Source of the DNA: Methyloversatilis sp.
Lineage (GTDB): Bacteria > Pseudomonadota > Gammaproteobacteria > Burkholderiales > Rhodocyclaceae
Direction: 5' to 3'
Assembly: GCA_016791045.1 (NCBI GenBank)
Contig: JAEUNO010000010.1
Span: forward strand, 1 to 64,000
DNA: 64,000 nucleotides
Part shown: piece by piece, positions 38,680 to 46,909 of the stretch
Position numbering within the stretch: position 1 is the stretch's first letter
Layout of the letters: every line of letters starts with the position of its first letter
Made by a program: the position numbers and the translations under genes
The notes under the pieces: generated by a model
Database searches by the model: none
Told to the model about the DNA's origin: nothing
The model's input: the letters and a program-made list of their open reading frames with translations, nothing else

Positions 38680-39998
38680 GCGCCGCGACACCCGGCTTTC
38701 TGTCGCGCCTGCGCAGCGGCGGCATCCTGCCCGGCGACAGTGCCGAAGAACGGCTGAACAAGTCGCTGCTGGTGCTGGCGACCGGCCTGGTCTGTGTGGC
38801 GTCGATGCTGTGGCTGGCGGTGTATTGGTCGATCGGCCCGCAACTGTCGGCCACCTTGCCTTTCGCCTACCAGCTTCTGCTGGCCGGCAACCTGCTGCTG
38901 TACATCCGCAGCGGCAATTTCAAGCTGTTCCGCAGCACGCAGCTCGGACTGTTCCTGTTCGTGCCCTTCGTCGCGCAGTGGGCCATCGGCAACTTCATCA
39001 CCGCCAGCGGCATCCTGCTGTGGGGCTTGCTGGCGCCGGTCGGTGCCATCCTGTGCATCGGCGCGCGCGAGGCGCTGGCCTGGTTCTTCGCCTACGCCTT
39101 CCTGATCGTGCTGACCGGCGTGTTCGACTTCTATCTTGCCGACGCCAGCACCTACCGCGACGCCACCGTGTCGGTGGAAACCAGCGTGGTGTTCTTCGCG
39201 CTCAACTTCCTCGCCGTTTCGACCATCGTATTCATGCTGCTGCGCTTTGCGATCGAACAGAAGCAGCGCACCGCCAGTCAGCTTGCCCAGGCGCACGCGC
39301 TGCTGGAAAGCGAACAGGAGCGCTCGGAGCGCCTGCTGCTGAACATCCTGCCCGGTCCGGTCGCCGAACGCCTGAAGCAGAACGAAAGGAACATCGCCGA
39401 CGGCTTTGCCGACGTCAGCGTCATGTTTGCCGACATCGTGAATTTCACCCAGGTGGCCGCCGGCATGACGCCGGCCCAGGTGTTCTCGATGCTCAACCGG
39501 GTGTTTTCACGCTTCGACGAACAGGCCGGTGCGCGCGGTCTGGAGAAGATCAAGACCATCGGCGACGCCTACATGGTGGCGGGTGGACTGAACGAGAACA
39601 CGTCGGACTACACCGCCGCGCTGGCCGATCTCGCGCTGGAAATGCGCGACTGGCTCAGGAACCAGACCACCGGCACCGGCGTGCTGCTCGATCTGCGCAT
39701 CGGCATCGGCACCGGTCCGGTCGTCGCCGGCGTGGTGGGCAAGAAGAAATTCATTTACGACCTGTGGGGCGACACCGTCAATCTGGCCAGTCGCATCACC
39801 ACCGAAGGCGTGCCCGGCATGGTGCAGGTGGATACGACGACCTACCTCCGCCTGCGCAACCGTTTTGACTTCCACCCGCCGCAGACGCTCTATCTGAAGG
39901 GCAAGGGCGACACCGTGGTGTATCGACTGATCGGACGCAAGGAGGATCCGTCTGCGTTGGCCGGCGGCGGCATTGATATCCTGCTTGATGCGCAATGA
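38676..39998 (+). CDS. Class III adenylate cyclase, membrane-bound
   Basis: This 440-aa protein has an N-terminal membrane region of about six helices (about 28-190), a coiled coil (QLAQAHALLESEQERSERLL), and a catalytic domain at about 245-430. The metal-binding aspartate is in MFADIVNFT, with the second in KTIGDAYM. The base-specifying positions are lysine (EKIKTIGDAYM) and aspartate (IYDLWGDTVN), the adenylate-type pair rather than the Glu/Cys of guanylate cyclases. It should therefore make cAMP. The GTG start overlaps the pseudopilin stop (GTGA). Confidence 0.88.
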   Translation: MSAATPGFLSRLRSGGILPGDSAEERLNKSLLVLATGLVCVASMLWLAVYWSIGPQLSATLPFAYQLLLAGNLLLYIRSGNFKLFRSTQLGLFLFVPFVAQWAIGNFITASGILLWGLLAPVGAILCIGAREALAWFFAYAFLIVLTGVFDFYLADASTYRDATVSVETSVVFFALNFLAVSTIVFMLLRFAIEQKQRTASQLAQAHALLESEQERSERLLLNILPGPVAERLKQNERNIADGFADVSVMFADIVNFTQVAAGMTPAQVFSMLNRVFSRFDEQAGARGLEKIKTIGDAYMVAGGLNENTSDYTAALADLALEMRDWLRNQTTGTGVLLDLRIGIGTGPVVAGVVGKKKFIYDLWGDTVNLASRITTEGVPGMVQVDTTTYLRLRNRFDFHPPQTLYLKGKGDTVVYRLIGRKEDPSALAGGGIDILLDAQ

Positions 39999-40041
39999 CC
40001 CCGAAAACCTCAACTGATCGGCGCAGCGCCTCGCCTGTTCT

Positions 40042-40440
40042 TCAGCAGCGCAGCATTGTGACGCCGGCGTCCCCGTAGGCGTCAAATGCACTGTCGGCTG
40101 TCGCCAGAAAGAGTTTTTCGCTGCGTGCCTGTGCAAAAAGCAGACGATCGAACGGATCGTGGTGATGCAGGGGGAGTTCGGCCAGATGACGGAAATGGTC
40201 GAGTGCGAGCGGTAGATCCAGCGCCGCCAGCGCCTGATAGGACGAGCGGGCGAAGCTCGCGACATCGCTGCCCAGATCAAGCTTTCCGATGCCGCACTTG
40301 ATCGTCATTTCCCAGATCGATACCGGACTGATGTAAATCGTCGAGGCTGGATCACTGATCCGCTCGCGCGTCGGCTCGGCGACTTTACCGGGGGCATAAG
40401 CCAGCCAGATGATCACATGGGTGTCGAGCAGGATGCGCAT
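40042..40440 (-). CDS. vapC: PIN-domain ribonuclease toxin (VapC-type)
   Basis: This 132-aa PIN-domain toxin begins MRILLDTHVIIWLAY with acidic D6. The following acidic residues are E in SIWEMTIK, D in HHHDPFDRLLFAQA and D in LATADSAFDAY, the usual PIN quartet. VapC toxins cleave tRNA or rRNA. The ATG overlaps the antitoxin stop by one base, the normal TA arrangement. The partner is Phd/YefM-like rather than AbrB-like. Confidence 0.88.
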   Translation of the reverse strand: MRILLDTHVIIWLAYAPGKVAEPTRERISDPASTIYISPVSIWEMTIKCGIGKLDLGSDVASFARSSYQALAALDLPLALDHFRHLAELPLHHHDPFDRLLFAQARSEKLFLATADSAFDAYGDAGVTMLRC

Positions 40441-40664
40441 CAACGATAGCTGCTGAACGCGTCCAGCGGCGCATCGAAATCTTCGGCGACGCTGATCTTT
40501 CCGGCTGCCCATCCAAAGCGACGAACGGGCGCAACGGGCTCGACCGGAACCAGCCTGACCGCCGGCTTGTTGGCACGGGCGATCACGATTTCTTCGCCGC
40601 GCAATGCTGCTGCGACCAACTCCGACAAGGCTGTCTTGGCTTCCAGCATGTTGACTTGACGCAT
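40440..40664 (-). CDS. Phd/YefM-family antitoxin
   Basis: This 74-aa antitoxin begins MRQVNMLEAKTALSELVAAA, the Phd/YefM DNA-binding N-terminal signature, with EEIVIARANKPAVRLVPVE following. The C-terminal tail should wrap the PIN toxin. A GGAG ribosome site precedes the ATG at 40664. A perfect inverted repeat just upstream is a likely operator for autoregulation. Confidence 0.87.
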   Translation of the reverse strand: MRQVNMLEAKTALSELVAAALRGEEIVIARANKPAVRLVPVEPVAPVRRFGWAAGKISVAEDFDAPLDAFSSYR

Positions 40665-40675
40665 GGCGTTCTCCG

Positions 40676-40699
40676 ACTTGACCAACCTTTTAGTCAAGT
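40676..40699 (-). promoter_or_regulatory. Palindromic operator upstream of the antitoxin
   Basis: The perfect inverted repeat ACTTGAC - 10 bases - GTCAAGT is centred about 24 bases before the antitoxin start. Its position and two-fold symmetry fit binding by the Phd-type antitoxin. I cannot identify convincing -10/-35 boxes with certainty. Confidence 0.5.
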
Positions 40700-40728
40700 T
40701 AATGGCTGCATGCCGCGATGTCAACGAA

Positions 40729-40754
40729 AAACGGGCGCCCGAAGGCGCCCGTTT
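40729..40754 (-). terminator. Rho-independent terminator of the porin gene
   Basis: A perfect 11-bp stem (AAACGGGCGCC and its complement) is capped on the minus strand by a TTCG tetraloop closed by C-G, with a T-run after the stem. It is 28 bases after the porin stop, so it ends the abundant porin transcript and insulates the toxin-antitoxin pair. Confidence 0.85.
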
Positions 40755-40781
40755 CAACACAGCTTTCTGATCGGAAACCGA

Positions 40782-41915
40782 TTAGAACGTGTGTGCGAGA
40801 CCGATGTTGAAGCCGGTGTCGCCGTAGCCCGTACCGCCAGCACCGTTCGAACCCGTGCCGCTACCACCGGCGGCGTTCTTCGAGATGCCGCAGGTCGCTG
40901 CGCTGTCGCTGCTCAGCTTGGCGAACGTTGCGTACGCTTGGGTGCGCTTCGAGAACGAGTACTCACCACCAACGCCCCACTTCTTGCAGTCTGCGTTGTT
41001 GCGGGCATCGTCATTCGCCTTGACGTAGCTGGTCTTGATCGCGAAGTTGGTGGTGACGGGAACCGTCAGACCGACCAGCCAGCCATCAGCGTCCGAAATG
41101 GCTTCCGACGCAGTGTCGTCACCCTTCGTGTTTTCGTAGTAGGCCGACAGCTTGGCAACGCCGAAGTCGTAGCTGGCGCCAGCAACCCACAGATCGAACT
41201 CGAGGTCGCGACCCGCGTTTGCACGCTTGATCTTGAGGTTTTCGTAGTCGAGCGTGACGCTGATCGGGCCGTTGTTGTACAGGGCAGCCAGCGCGTACAG
41301 GGGGGTGTCACCGGTTTCGGTGTCCTGACCGGCGATTGCACCCGAACCGGCTTCCGACAGCAGCGAAGTCGTGTAGGCAGCCAGGAACTTCAGGCCAGGA
41401 GCGACTTCAGGCGTGATGTAGACAACAGCGTTGTCGGCACGGTCAGCCTGACCGAGGCCCGACGTCACACCGAACAGCGAACCGGCGTTGGCGACGGTCT
41501 GGTTCTTGAACGGGTCATACTGGCCGACGAACGAGTAACGGGCGCCATCAACACGGCCGCCGAGGACGGTACCGAAGGCACCTTCAAGACCGATCCAGCT
41601 GTGACGGTTCGACGCGTCACCGAACGACTGACCGCTGTCGCCCGAGAAACCGAATTCGAATTCGAAAATTGCCTTCAGGCCGTTGCCGAGGGCTTCGCTG
41701 CCACGGAAACCGATGCGGTTCGTGCCCTGGATGCCATCTTCGAAGTCATTCAGGCGACCTTCGCGACCACCTTGCGACAGACCACCGCTGTCACCACCAC
41801 GCGACATGAAACCGTAGTCGATACGACCGTACATGGTCACGTTCGAGGCTTCGGCCAGCACGGCGGTCGGTACGAGTGCGGCTGCGATCGCAGCTGCAAG
41901 CAATTTCTTGGACAT
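40782..41915 (-). CDS. Gram-negative porin
   Basis: This 377-aa trimeric outer-membrane porin of the betaproteobacterial OmpC/Omp32 type has a signal peptide MSKKLLAAAIAAALVPTAVLA (cleaved before EASNVTMYG). The typical start of the barrel is VTMYGRIDYGF, and the loop 3 region (RHSWIGLEGAFGTVLGGR) follows. The terminal strand ends in phenylalanine (IGLAHTF), the BAM recognition signal. GGAG precedes the start; a strong terminator follows. It should be a highly expressed general porin. Confidence 0.95.
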   Translation of the reverse strand: MSKKLLAAAIAAALVPTAVLAEASNVTMYGRIDYGFMSRGGDSGGLSQGGREGRLNDFEDGIQGTNRIGFRGSEALGNGLKAIFEFEFGFSGDSGQSFGDASNRHSWIGLEGAFGTVLGGRVDGARYSFVGQYDPFKNQTVANAGSLFGVTSGLGQADRADNAVVYITPEVAPGLKFLAAYTTSLLSEAGSGAIAGQDTETGDTPLYALAALYNNGPISVTLDYENLKIKRANAGRDLEFDLWVAGASYDFGVAKLSAYYENTKGDDTASEAISDADGWLVGLTVPVTTNFAIKTSYVKANDDARNNADCKKWGVGGEYSFSKRTQAYATFAKLSSDSAATCGISKNAAGGSGTGSNGAGGTGYGDTGFNIGLAHTF

Positions 41916-42526
41916 TACGCAATTCTCCTCTTGCGATGATAGTGGGTGCCCGGATCATGTTTGATCGCAGAGCGATTGTACTGCCGGGCTACACACCTTC
42001 GGACATTCAGAAGGTGGACCGCACTGTACCGAAGCATGAAAGCTCCCTGCAAGCCATGCGTAGAATTACGTATGCACCCGTCCGGTGCGTTGTGGTTTTC
42101 GTGCAACAGCGGTTCGAGGGAGGCTGGCTTGACCTCTGCCAGGACAGAGCCTTCGTAGGCGAGACACCACTCCGGACTTGTTGGATCGCCGTTCCGGGTT
42201 CGGCAAGGGTTTCGCCGTTGCACGTATATATATGCAGCGCCTGAGGCGTCAGGCGATAAAGGCTGGGCGGATCACGCCTCGACACTCCCGCGCGCGACTA
42301 CGGCGACGCCGAATACCGGATCGACTCTGACTGGATGCGAGACCCGCCTCCGCACAAGGTCCACCGAGACAGGCACTCTGCGGCGAACGCTGGCTGAAGG
42401 GCATGGACCCGGGCGGATGCAGCGAGACCGTCGGTCACAACGCAGCGCGGCGGGGCCCGCCCCGCGCGACCGAACCCGGTGCACTGGAGCAACGCCTCGC
42501 CGCGCGGCCCGACCTGACGCGTCGGC
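41916..42526. other. Non-coding gap between porin and folE (611 bp)
   Basis: I see no gene here. Short open frames on both strands have no start site or family feature. On the minus strand a TACAAT box (41980-41975) could be the porin -10, giving a leader of about 55 bases; its -35 is poor. A perfect 7-bp inverted repeat CGCCTGA-GGCG-TCAGGCG lies at 42238-42255 without a T-run. A long leader or a small RNA cannot be excluded. Confidence 0.4.
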
Positions 42527-43138
42527 TCAGTTTTCGCAGCCGCCCGCGGTCCGGCCGATCAGGTTGAAGAACTCGCGCCGGGTGCTGGCGTCGTCGCGGA
42601 AGGCGCCCAGCATGCGGCTGGTCACCATGGCGACGCCCGGCTTGTGCACGCCGCGCGTGGTCATGCACTCGTGCGCCGCCTCGATCACCACGGCAACGCC
42701 GCGCGGCTGCAGCACTTCGTACAGCGCGTCCGCGATCTGCACGGTCATCTTCTCCTGGATCTGCAGACGCTTGCCGAACACCTCGACCAGACGCGCCAGC
42801 TTGGAAATGCCGACGACGCGACGGTCCGGCAGGTAGGCGATGTGGGCCTTGCCGATGATCGGCACCATATGGTGTTCGCAATGACTTTCGAAGCGGATGC
42901 CGGTCAGCGCGATCACTTCGTCGTACCCCTCGACCTCCTCGAAAGTGCGCGACAGCACCTCGCGCGGGTCGATCGAATAGCCGGCGAAGAATTCCTCGTA
43001 CGACTTGACGACGCGCGAGGGCGTATCGAGCAGGCCTTCGCGCGTCGGATCGTCGCCGGCCCACTGAATCAGCGTACGGACAGCCGCCTCGGCTTCTTCC
43101 CGGCTCGGGCGTGTGGTGTCTGAATGGTTCATGGTCAT
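42527..43138 (-). CDS. folE: GTP cyclohydrolase I
   Basis: FolE (203 aa) converts GTP to dihydroneopterin triphosphate at the start of folate synthesis. Zinc ligands C87, H90 ([11 protein letters not shown]) and C158 (HECMT) are all present, so it is the zinc-dependent type IA enzyme. Conserved [19 protein letters not shown] follows. It is monocistronic; a TATATA box lies about 15 bases upstream on the minus strand. Confidence 0.96.
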   Translation of the reverse strand: MTMNHSDTTRPSREEAEAAVRTLIQWAGDDPTREGLLDTPSRVVKSYEEFFAGYSIDPREVLSRTFEEVEGYDEVIALTGIRFESHCEHHMVPIIGKAHIAYLPDRRVVGISKLARLVEVFGKRLQIQEKMTVQIADALYEVLQPRGVAVVIEAAHECMTTRGVHKPGVAMVTSRMLGAFRDDASTRREFFNLIGRTAGGCEN

Positions 43139-43430
43139 CCCGTTTTTGCTTATATATAGAGCGGCGCGATCGCGATGCGATGCCGCTGCGTGACACCCGG
43201 ACTGAGCATGGTGGCGGCGCAGCCCCCTGTTTTCAAGTGCGGTTCATCGACTCGGACTCTTGATATGGCAATTTAGCTCCCCAGATTCCCCTCGAACCTG
43301 CGCGATGACGCCCATTGTTTCGGGATGTAAACCGCTGGAACAGCGTGTCGCCCGCGCGGCTCCATCGTTCGCTCACAAGCCCCGCAGCGCTTCGCTGCTG
43401 CGGGCAATAACAGTCAGGAGAGGACATCCG
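43139..43430. other. Divergent folE / degP intergenic region
   Basis: This 292-base spacer between divergent genes holds promoters for both. A perfect 8-bp inverted repeat (CCCGCAGC ... GCTGCGGG, 43381-43404) sits 26 bases upstream of the degP start; it would form a hairpin in the leader mRNA. No T-run follows, so it is not a standard terminator. No gene is seen. Confidence 0.4.
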
Positions 43431-44942
43431 ATGAAGATCACCCTGTCACGTACCGCTCTGGCAGCCATCGCCGCGACAACTTTCGGCCTTGGTGCGACGG
43501 CGACCACGATCGACTGGATGCACAAGGCGCAGGCCGCTGCCGACAGCCAGCCGCTGCTGCTGGCGCAGGCTGCACCGGCCACGGCGGCCGCCGGCACCGG
43601 CAATCTGGTGACCGGTCTGCCCGACTTCACGACGCTGGTCGACCAGACCTCGGCATCGGTCGTGAACATCAGCGTCGTCGGCAAGGCGGCCAAGTCGCCG
43701 GCCATGAATCCGAACGACCCGATGTACGAGTTTTTCCGCCGCTTCGGCATTCCGGTGCCGCAGGACCCGCGCGGCGGCCAGGGACCGGGCAATGGCCAGG
43801 GCCCGACACCGCGCGGCATCGGTTCCGGCTTCGTGATCAGTCAGGATGGCTACATCCTGACCAACGCGCACGTGGTGTCGGAGGCCGCCGAGGTCACGGT
43901 GAAGTTCACCGACAAGCGCGAACTGAAGGCGCGCGTGATCGGCAGCGACAAGCGCACCGACGTTGCGCTGATCAAGGTCGAGGCAAAGAACCTTCCGGCC
44001 GTCAAACTCGGCAATGCGGACCAGGTGCGTGTCGGCGAATGGGTGGCTGCGATCGGCGCACCTTTCGGCTTCGAGAACACCGTGACCGCCGGCATCGTCA
44101 GTGCCAAGTCGCGCGCACTGCCTGACGAATCGCTGGTGCCGTTCATCCAGACCGACGTGGCGATCAACCCGGGCAATTCGGGCGGTCCGCTGTTCAACCT
44201 TAAGGGCGAGGTCATCGGCATCAATTCGCAGATCTACTCGCGCACCGGCGGTTTCATGGGACTGTCGTTCGCCATTCCGATCGACGTCGCAATGCGCGTG
44301 GCCGACCAGATCAAGCAGTTCGGCCGCGCCAAGCATGCGCGCCTGGGCATCAGCATCCAGCCGATCACGCGCGACCTGGCCGACAGCTTCGGGCTGGACC
44401 GTGCGCGCGGCGCGCTGGTTGCCAATGTCGAGAAGGACGGTCCGGCGGACCGGGCGGGCCTGCAGCCCGGTGACGTGGTGCTGTCAGTCGATGGTCGCGA
44501 GGTGGCGGATTCGTTCGACCTGCCCAAGGTGATCGGCAATCTGCCGCCAGGCAAGCCGGTGAAGCTCAAGGTATGGCGTCAGGGCGCGGAACGCACCGTG
44601 ACGGCGACGCTGGGCGAACAGGGCGACGCCGAAGCGGTCGCCCAAGCCGATCCGGGGCGCGACGCGCAGCCGGCACGCGACCGTCTGGGTCTGGTGGTGC
44701 GTCCGCTCACCGGAGGTGAAGCCCAGCAACTGGGCGTGAATCGCGGCCTGGTCGTGTCCGACGCGGCGGGCCCGTCGGCCCAGGCCGGCATCCAGCCGGG
44801 CGATGCCATCCTCGCGGTGAATGGTCAGCCGGTGGGCAGTGCAGAAGAACTGGCGCGCCTGGTCGAACGCGCCAAGGGCCGCGTCGCCCTGTTGATCCAG
44901 CGTGGCGACAACCGGTTGTTCGTGCCGATCCGGGCGGGTTGA
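43431..44942 (+). CDS. Periplasmic Do-type serine protease/chaperone (DegP/MucD-like)
   Basis: This 503-aa HtrA protease has an N-terminal export signal (about 1-36), catalytic triad H147 (TNAHVVSE), D177 (RTDVALI) and S250 (GNSGGP), and two PDZ domains (about 285-375 and 400-495). This architecture is that of DegP/DegQ/MucD, soluble periplasmic quality-control proteases. AGGAGAGG before ATG 43431 fixes the start. It is the second HtrA paralogue in the window, and differs from the anchored single-PDZ protein at 5.7 kb. Confidence 0.93.
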   Translation: MKITLSRTALAAIAATTFGLGATATTIDWMHKAQAAADSQPLLLAQAAPATAAAGTGNLVTGLPDFTTLVDQTSASVVNISVVGKAAKSPAMNPNDPMYEFFRRFGIPVPQDPRGGQGPGNGQGPTPRGIGSGFVISQDGYILTNAHVVSEAAEVTVKFTDKRELKARVIGSDKRTDVALIKVEAKNLPAVKLGNADQVRVGEWVAAIGAPFGFENTVTAGIVSAKSRALPDESLVPFIQTDVAINPGNSGGPLFNLKGEVIGINSQIYSRTGGFMGLSFAIPIDVAMRVADQIKQFGRAKHARLGISIQPITRDLADSFGLDRARGALVANVEKDGPADRAGLQPGDVVLSVDGREVADSFDLPKVIGNLPPGKPVKLKVWRQGAERTVTATLGEQGDAEAVAQADPGRDAQPARDRLGLVVRPLTGGEAQQLGVNRGLVVSDAAGPSAQAGIQPGDAILAVNGQPVGSAEELARLVERAKGRVALLIQRGDNRLFVPIRAG

Positions 44943-44990
44943 TCGCATCGTCTGCCACGTCACGGACGCGACACACGGAATCGACGCGCG

Positions 44991-45252
44991 TATCGCGGAC
45001 AGGGTCCGCTCCTACGAAAGGCAACACCGTCGCGGTTTTCGTAGGAGCCGTCCCACGGTCGGCCATGCAGGCGATTCGCGTCTCCGAAATGCGGCGTCGC
45101 GTAATCGACGTCCGGATCGCGGACGGGGTCCGCTCCTACGAAAGGCAACACCACCGCGGTTTTCGCAGGAGCCTGCCTCGCAGGCGATCCGGTCTCCGGA
45201 CACGCGACAGCGCTTGATCGGCGTGCGTATCGCGGACAGGGTCCGCTCCTAC
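44991..45252. repeat. Cluster of five REP-like elements (two inverted pairs plus one)
   Basis: Copies of a 23-25 base palindromic element, core GCGGACAGGGTCCGCTCCTAC, lie between degP and ribD. Plus-oriented copies are at 44991-45015, 45115-45139 and 45228-45252. Minus-oriented copies (GTAGGAGC or GCAGGAGC) are at 45041-45063 and 45165-45189. Each plus/minus pair shares the spacer AAAGGCAACACC plus CGCGGTTTTCG, giving a BIME-like unit of about 113-124 bases. The GTAGGAGC head is the hallmark of Pseudomonas-type REPs. The last copy supplies the ribD stop codon. The whole 306-base gap is accounted for by this array. Confidence 0.8.
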
Positions 45253-46343
45253 TTCGACGATCTCAACCGCGCCAGGACGCGCCAATCGCGCCCGACGGCC
45301 CGGATGTCGCGGATATCGACATCGACTCGTTGATCCAGCGTGTCGAACGGGCCGAGGTTGAACAGGCCCATGCCGCGGCCGAGCACGGTCGGCGCGACAT
45401 ACATCAGCAACTCATCGACGCAGCCTTCACGCAGCAGCGAACCATTGAGCTTGTGACCGGATTCGGCGTGCAGCTCATTGATGCCGCGCGCGCCGAGCGC
45501 CTGCAGCAGGGCTGGCAGGTCGACCTTGCCGCCATCGTTCGGCAGCACCAGCAACTCGGCACCGGCATCGCGCAGCGCGTGGGCGTTCGGCACGTCGTCC
45601 GATGCGCACACCACCAGCACGGGCGCGCGGTCGATGTCGGCGAACAGCTTCGCAGCGGGTGACAGCGCCAGGCGGGCATCGACGATGACGCGCAGCGGCT
45701 GGCGCTCCGTGGGCACATCCCGTACGGTGAGTGACGGGTTGTCCTCCTGCACCGTGCCGATGCCGGACAGCACGGCGCAGGCGCGCGCGCGCCAGCGGTG
45801 ACCGTCGCGCCGCGCCGCCGGGCCGGTGATCCACTGGCTGACGCCGTTGTCGAGCGCGGTCACTCCGTCCAGCGTCGAAGCGGTTTTCAACCTGACCCAC
45901 GGTCGACCGCGCGTCATGCGCGACACGAAGCCGATATTGAGTTCGCGCGCCTCCTGCTCCAGCACACCGCAACGGGTCGCGATGCCGGCTGCGGCCAGCC
46001 TGGCCAGCCCCTGACCGGAAACCAGCGGGTTCGGATCCTGCATGGCGGCCACCACGCGCGTCACACCGGCCCGGACCAGCGCGTCGGCGCACGGTGGCGT
46101 GCGGCCGTGATGACTGCACGGCTCGAGCGTTACGTACGCGGTGGCGCCGCGCGCCGCATCGCCGGCGGATTGCAGCGCATGCACCTCGGCGTGCGGCTCG
46201 CCCGCCCTCACATGCCAGCCCTCGCCGACGACCTGTCCGTCTCGCACGATGACGCAGCCGACGCGCGGGTTGGGCGTTGTCGTGTTCAGGCCGCGCGCCG
46301 CCAGCCGCAGGGCACGCGCCATGTGGTGTGCGTCATCGTCCAT
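45249..46343 (-). CDS. ribD: Bifunctional riboflavin deaminase/reductase RibD
   Basis: RibD (364 aa) deaminates and then reduces the pyrimidine intermediate of riboflavin synthesis. The N-terminal deaminase zinc site is H51-A-E53 (EPHAEVHAL), C76 and C85 (PCSHHGRTPPC). The reductase domain starts near 150 (RPWVRLKTASTLDG). The last codons RSSK are followed by a TAG that belongs to a REP element. The start codon abuts the nrdR stop with no gap. Confidence 0.95.
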   Translation of the reverse strand: MDDDAHHMARALRLAARGLNTTTPNPRVGCVIVRDGQVVGEGWHVRAGEPHAEVHALQSAGDAARGATAYVTLEPCSHHGRTPPCADALVRAGVTRVVAAMQDPNPLVSGQGLARLAAAGIATRCGVLEQEARELNIGFVSRMTRGRPWVRLKTASTLDGVTALDNGVSQWITGPAARRDGHRWRARACAVLSGIGTVQEDNPSLTVRDVPTERQPLRVIVDARLALSPAAKLFADIDRAPVLVVCASDDVPNAHALRDAGAELLVLPNDGGKVDLPALLQALGARGINELHAESGHKLNGSLLREGCVDELLMYVAPTVLGRGMGLFNLGPFDTLDQRVDVDIRDIRAVGRDWRVLARLRSSK

Positions 46344-46823
46344 TCAGGTCGCTGCCTTGCGCGACGCGCGCGCCGGCTTGGTGACTTCGCGCACCACTTC
46401 CGAAAACTCGTCAACGTCCTCGAAATTGCGATACACGCTGGCAAAGCGGATGTAGCCGATCTTGTCGAGCTTCTTCAACTCGCGCATGACCAGCTCTCCA
46501 AGGCGGTCCGTGGCCAGTTCGCGCACCCCCATGGTGAGCAGGCGCTCCTCGATGCGATCCATCGCCAGATCGACCGATTCGGTCGTGACCGGCCGCTTGC
46601 GCAGTGCCAGCATCATGCTGGCGCGGAGCTTTTCGCGATCGTAGTCGGCGCGCCGACCGTCCTTCTTCACCACCTGCGGCATTTTCAGGTCGACCCGCTC
46701 GTAGGTCGTGAAGCGCTTGTCACAGGCGGCACAGCGGCGGCGGCGGCGGATGATGTCGCCGTCCTCGCTTTCACGGGTTTCGACGACCTGGGTGTCGGGC
46801 GAACTGCAGAAGGGGCATTTCAT
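46344..46823 (-). CDS. nrdR: Transcriptional repressor NrdR
   Basis: NrdR (159 aa) represses ribonucleotide reductase genes in response to ATP/dATP. The zinc ribbon is C3, C6, C31 and C34 ([14 protein letters not shown]), followed by an ATP-cone ([20 protein letters not shown]). The nrdR-ribD order is widespread in proteobacteria. Confidence 0.96.
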   Translation of the reverse strand: MKCPFCSSPDTQVVETRESEDGDIIRRRRRCAACDKRFTTYERVDLKMPQVVKKDGRRADYDREKLRASMMLALRKRPVTTESVDLAMDRIEERLLTMGVRELATDRLGELVMRELKKLDKIGYIRFASVYRNFEDVDEFSEVVREVTKPARASRKAAT

Positions 46824-46909
46824 CGGGGTGCTCCGAGCATGATCCGCGGCGATGGTACGCCTAGCAGGACGCTACGGCACCCCGCACGGAGCCATCACGA
46901 TCCCACTGA

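Noticed and set aside
38676-39998. Guanylate cyclase assignment
   Set aside because: The purine-selecting residues are Lys and Asp, as in adenylate cyclases, not Glu and Cys.
39999-40041. Possible terminator between adenylate cyclase and vapC
   Set aside because: The 43-base convergent gap has no stem followed by a T-run in either direction.
42007-42285. Minus-strand 92-codon frame upstream of the porin
   Set aside because: No ribosome site, no recognisable features, and the sequence is interrupted by inverted repeats and AT-rich runs typical of a leader.
44991-45252. Regularly spaced repeats that could be taken for a small CRISPR array
   Set aside because: The repeats alternate in orientation, are palindromic REPs with conserved rather than unique spacers, and no cas gene is near.
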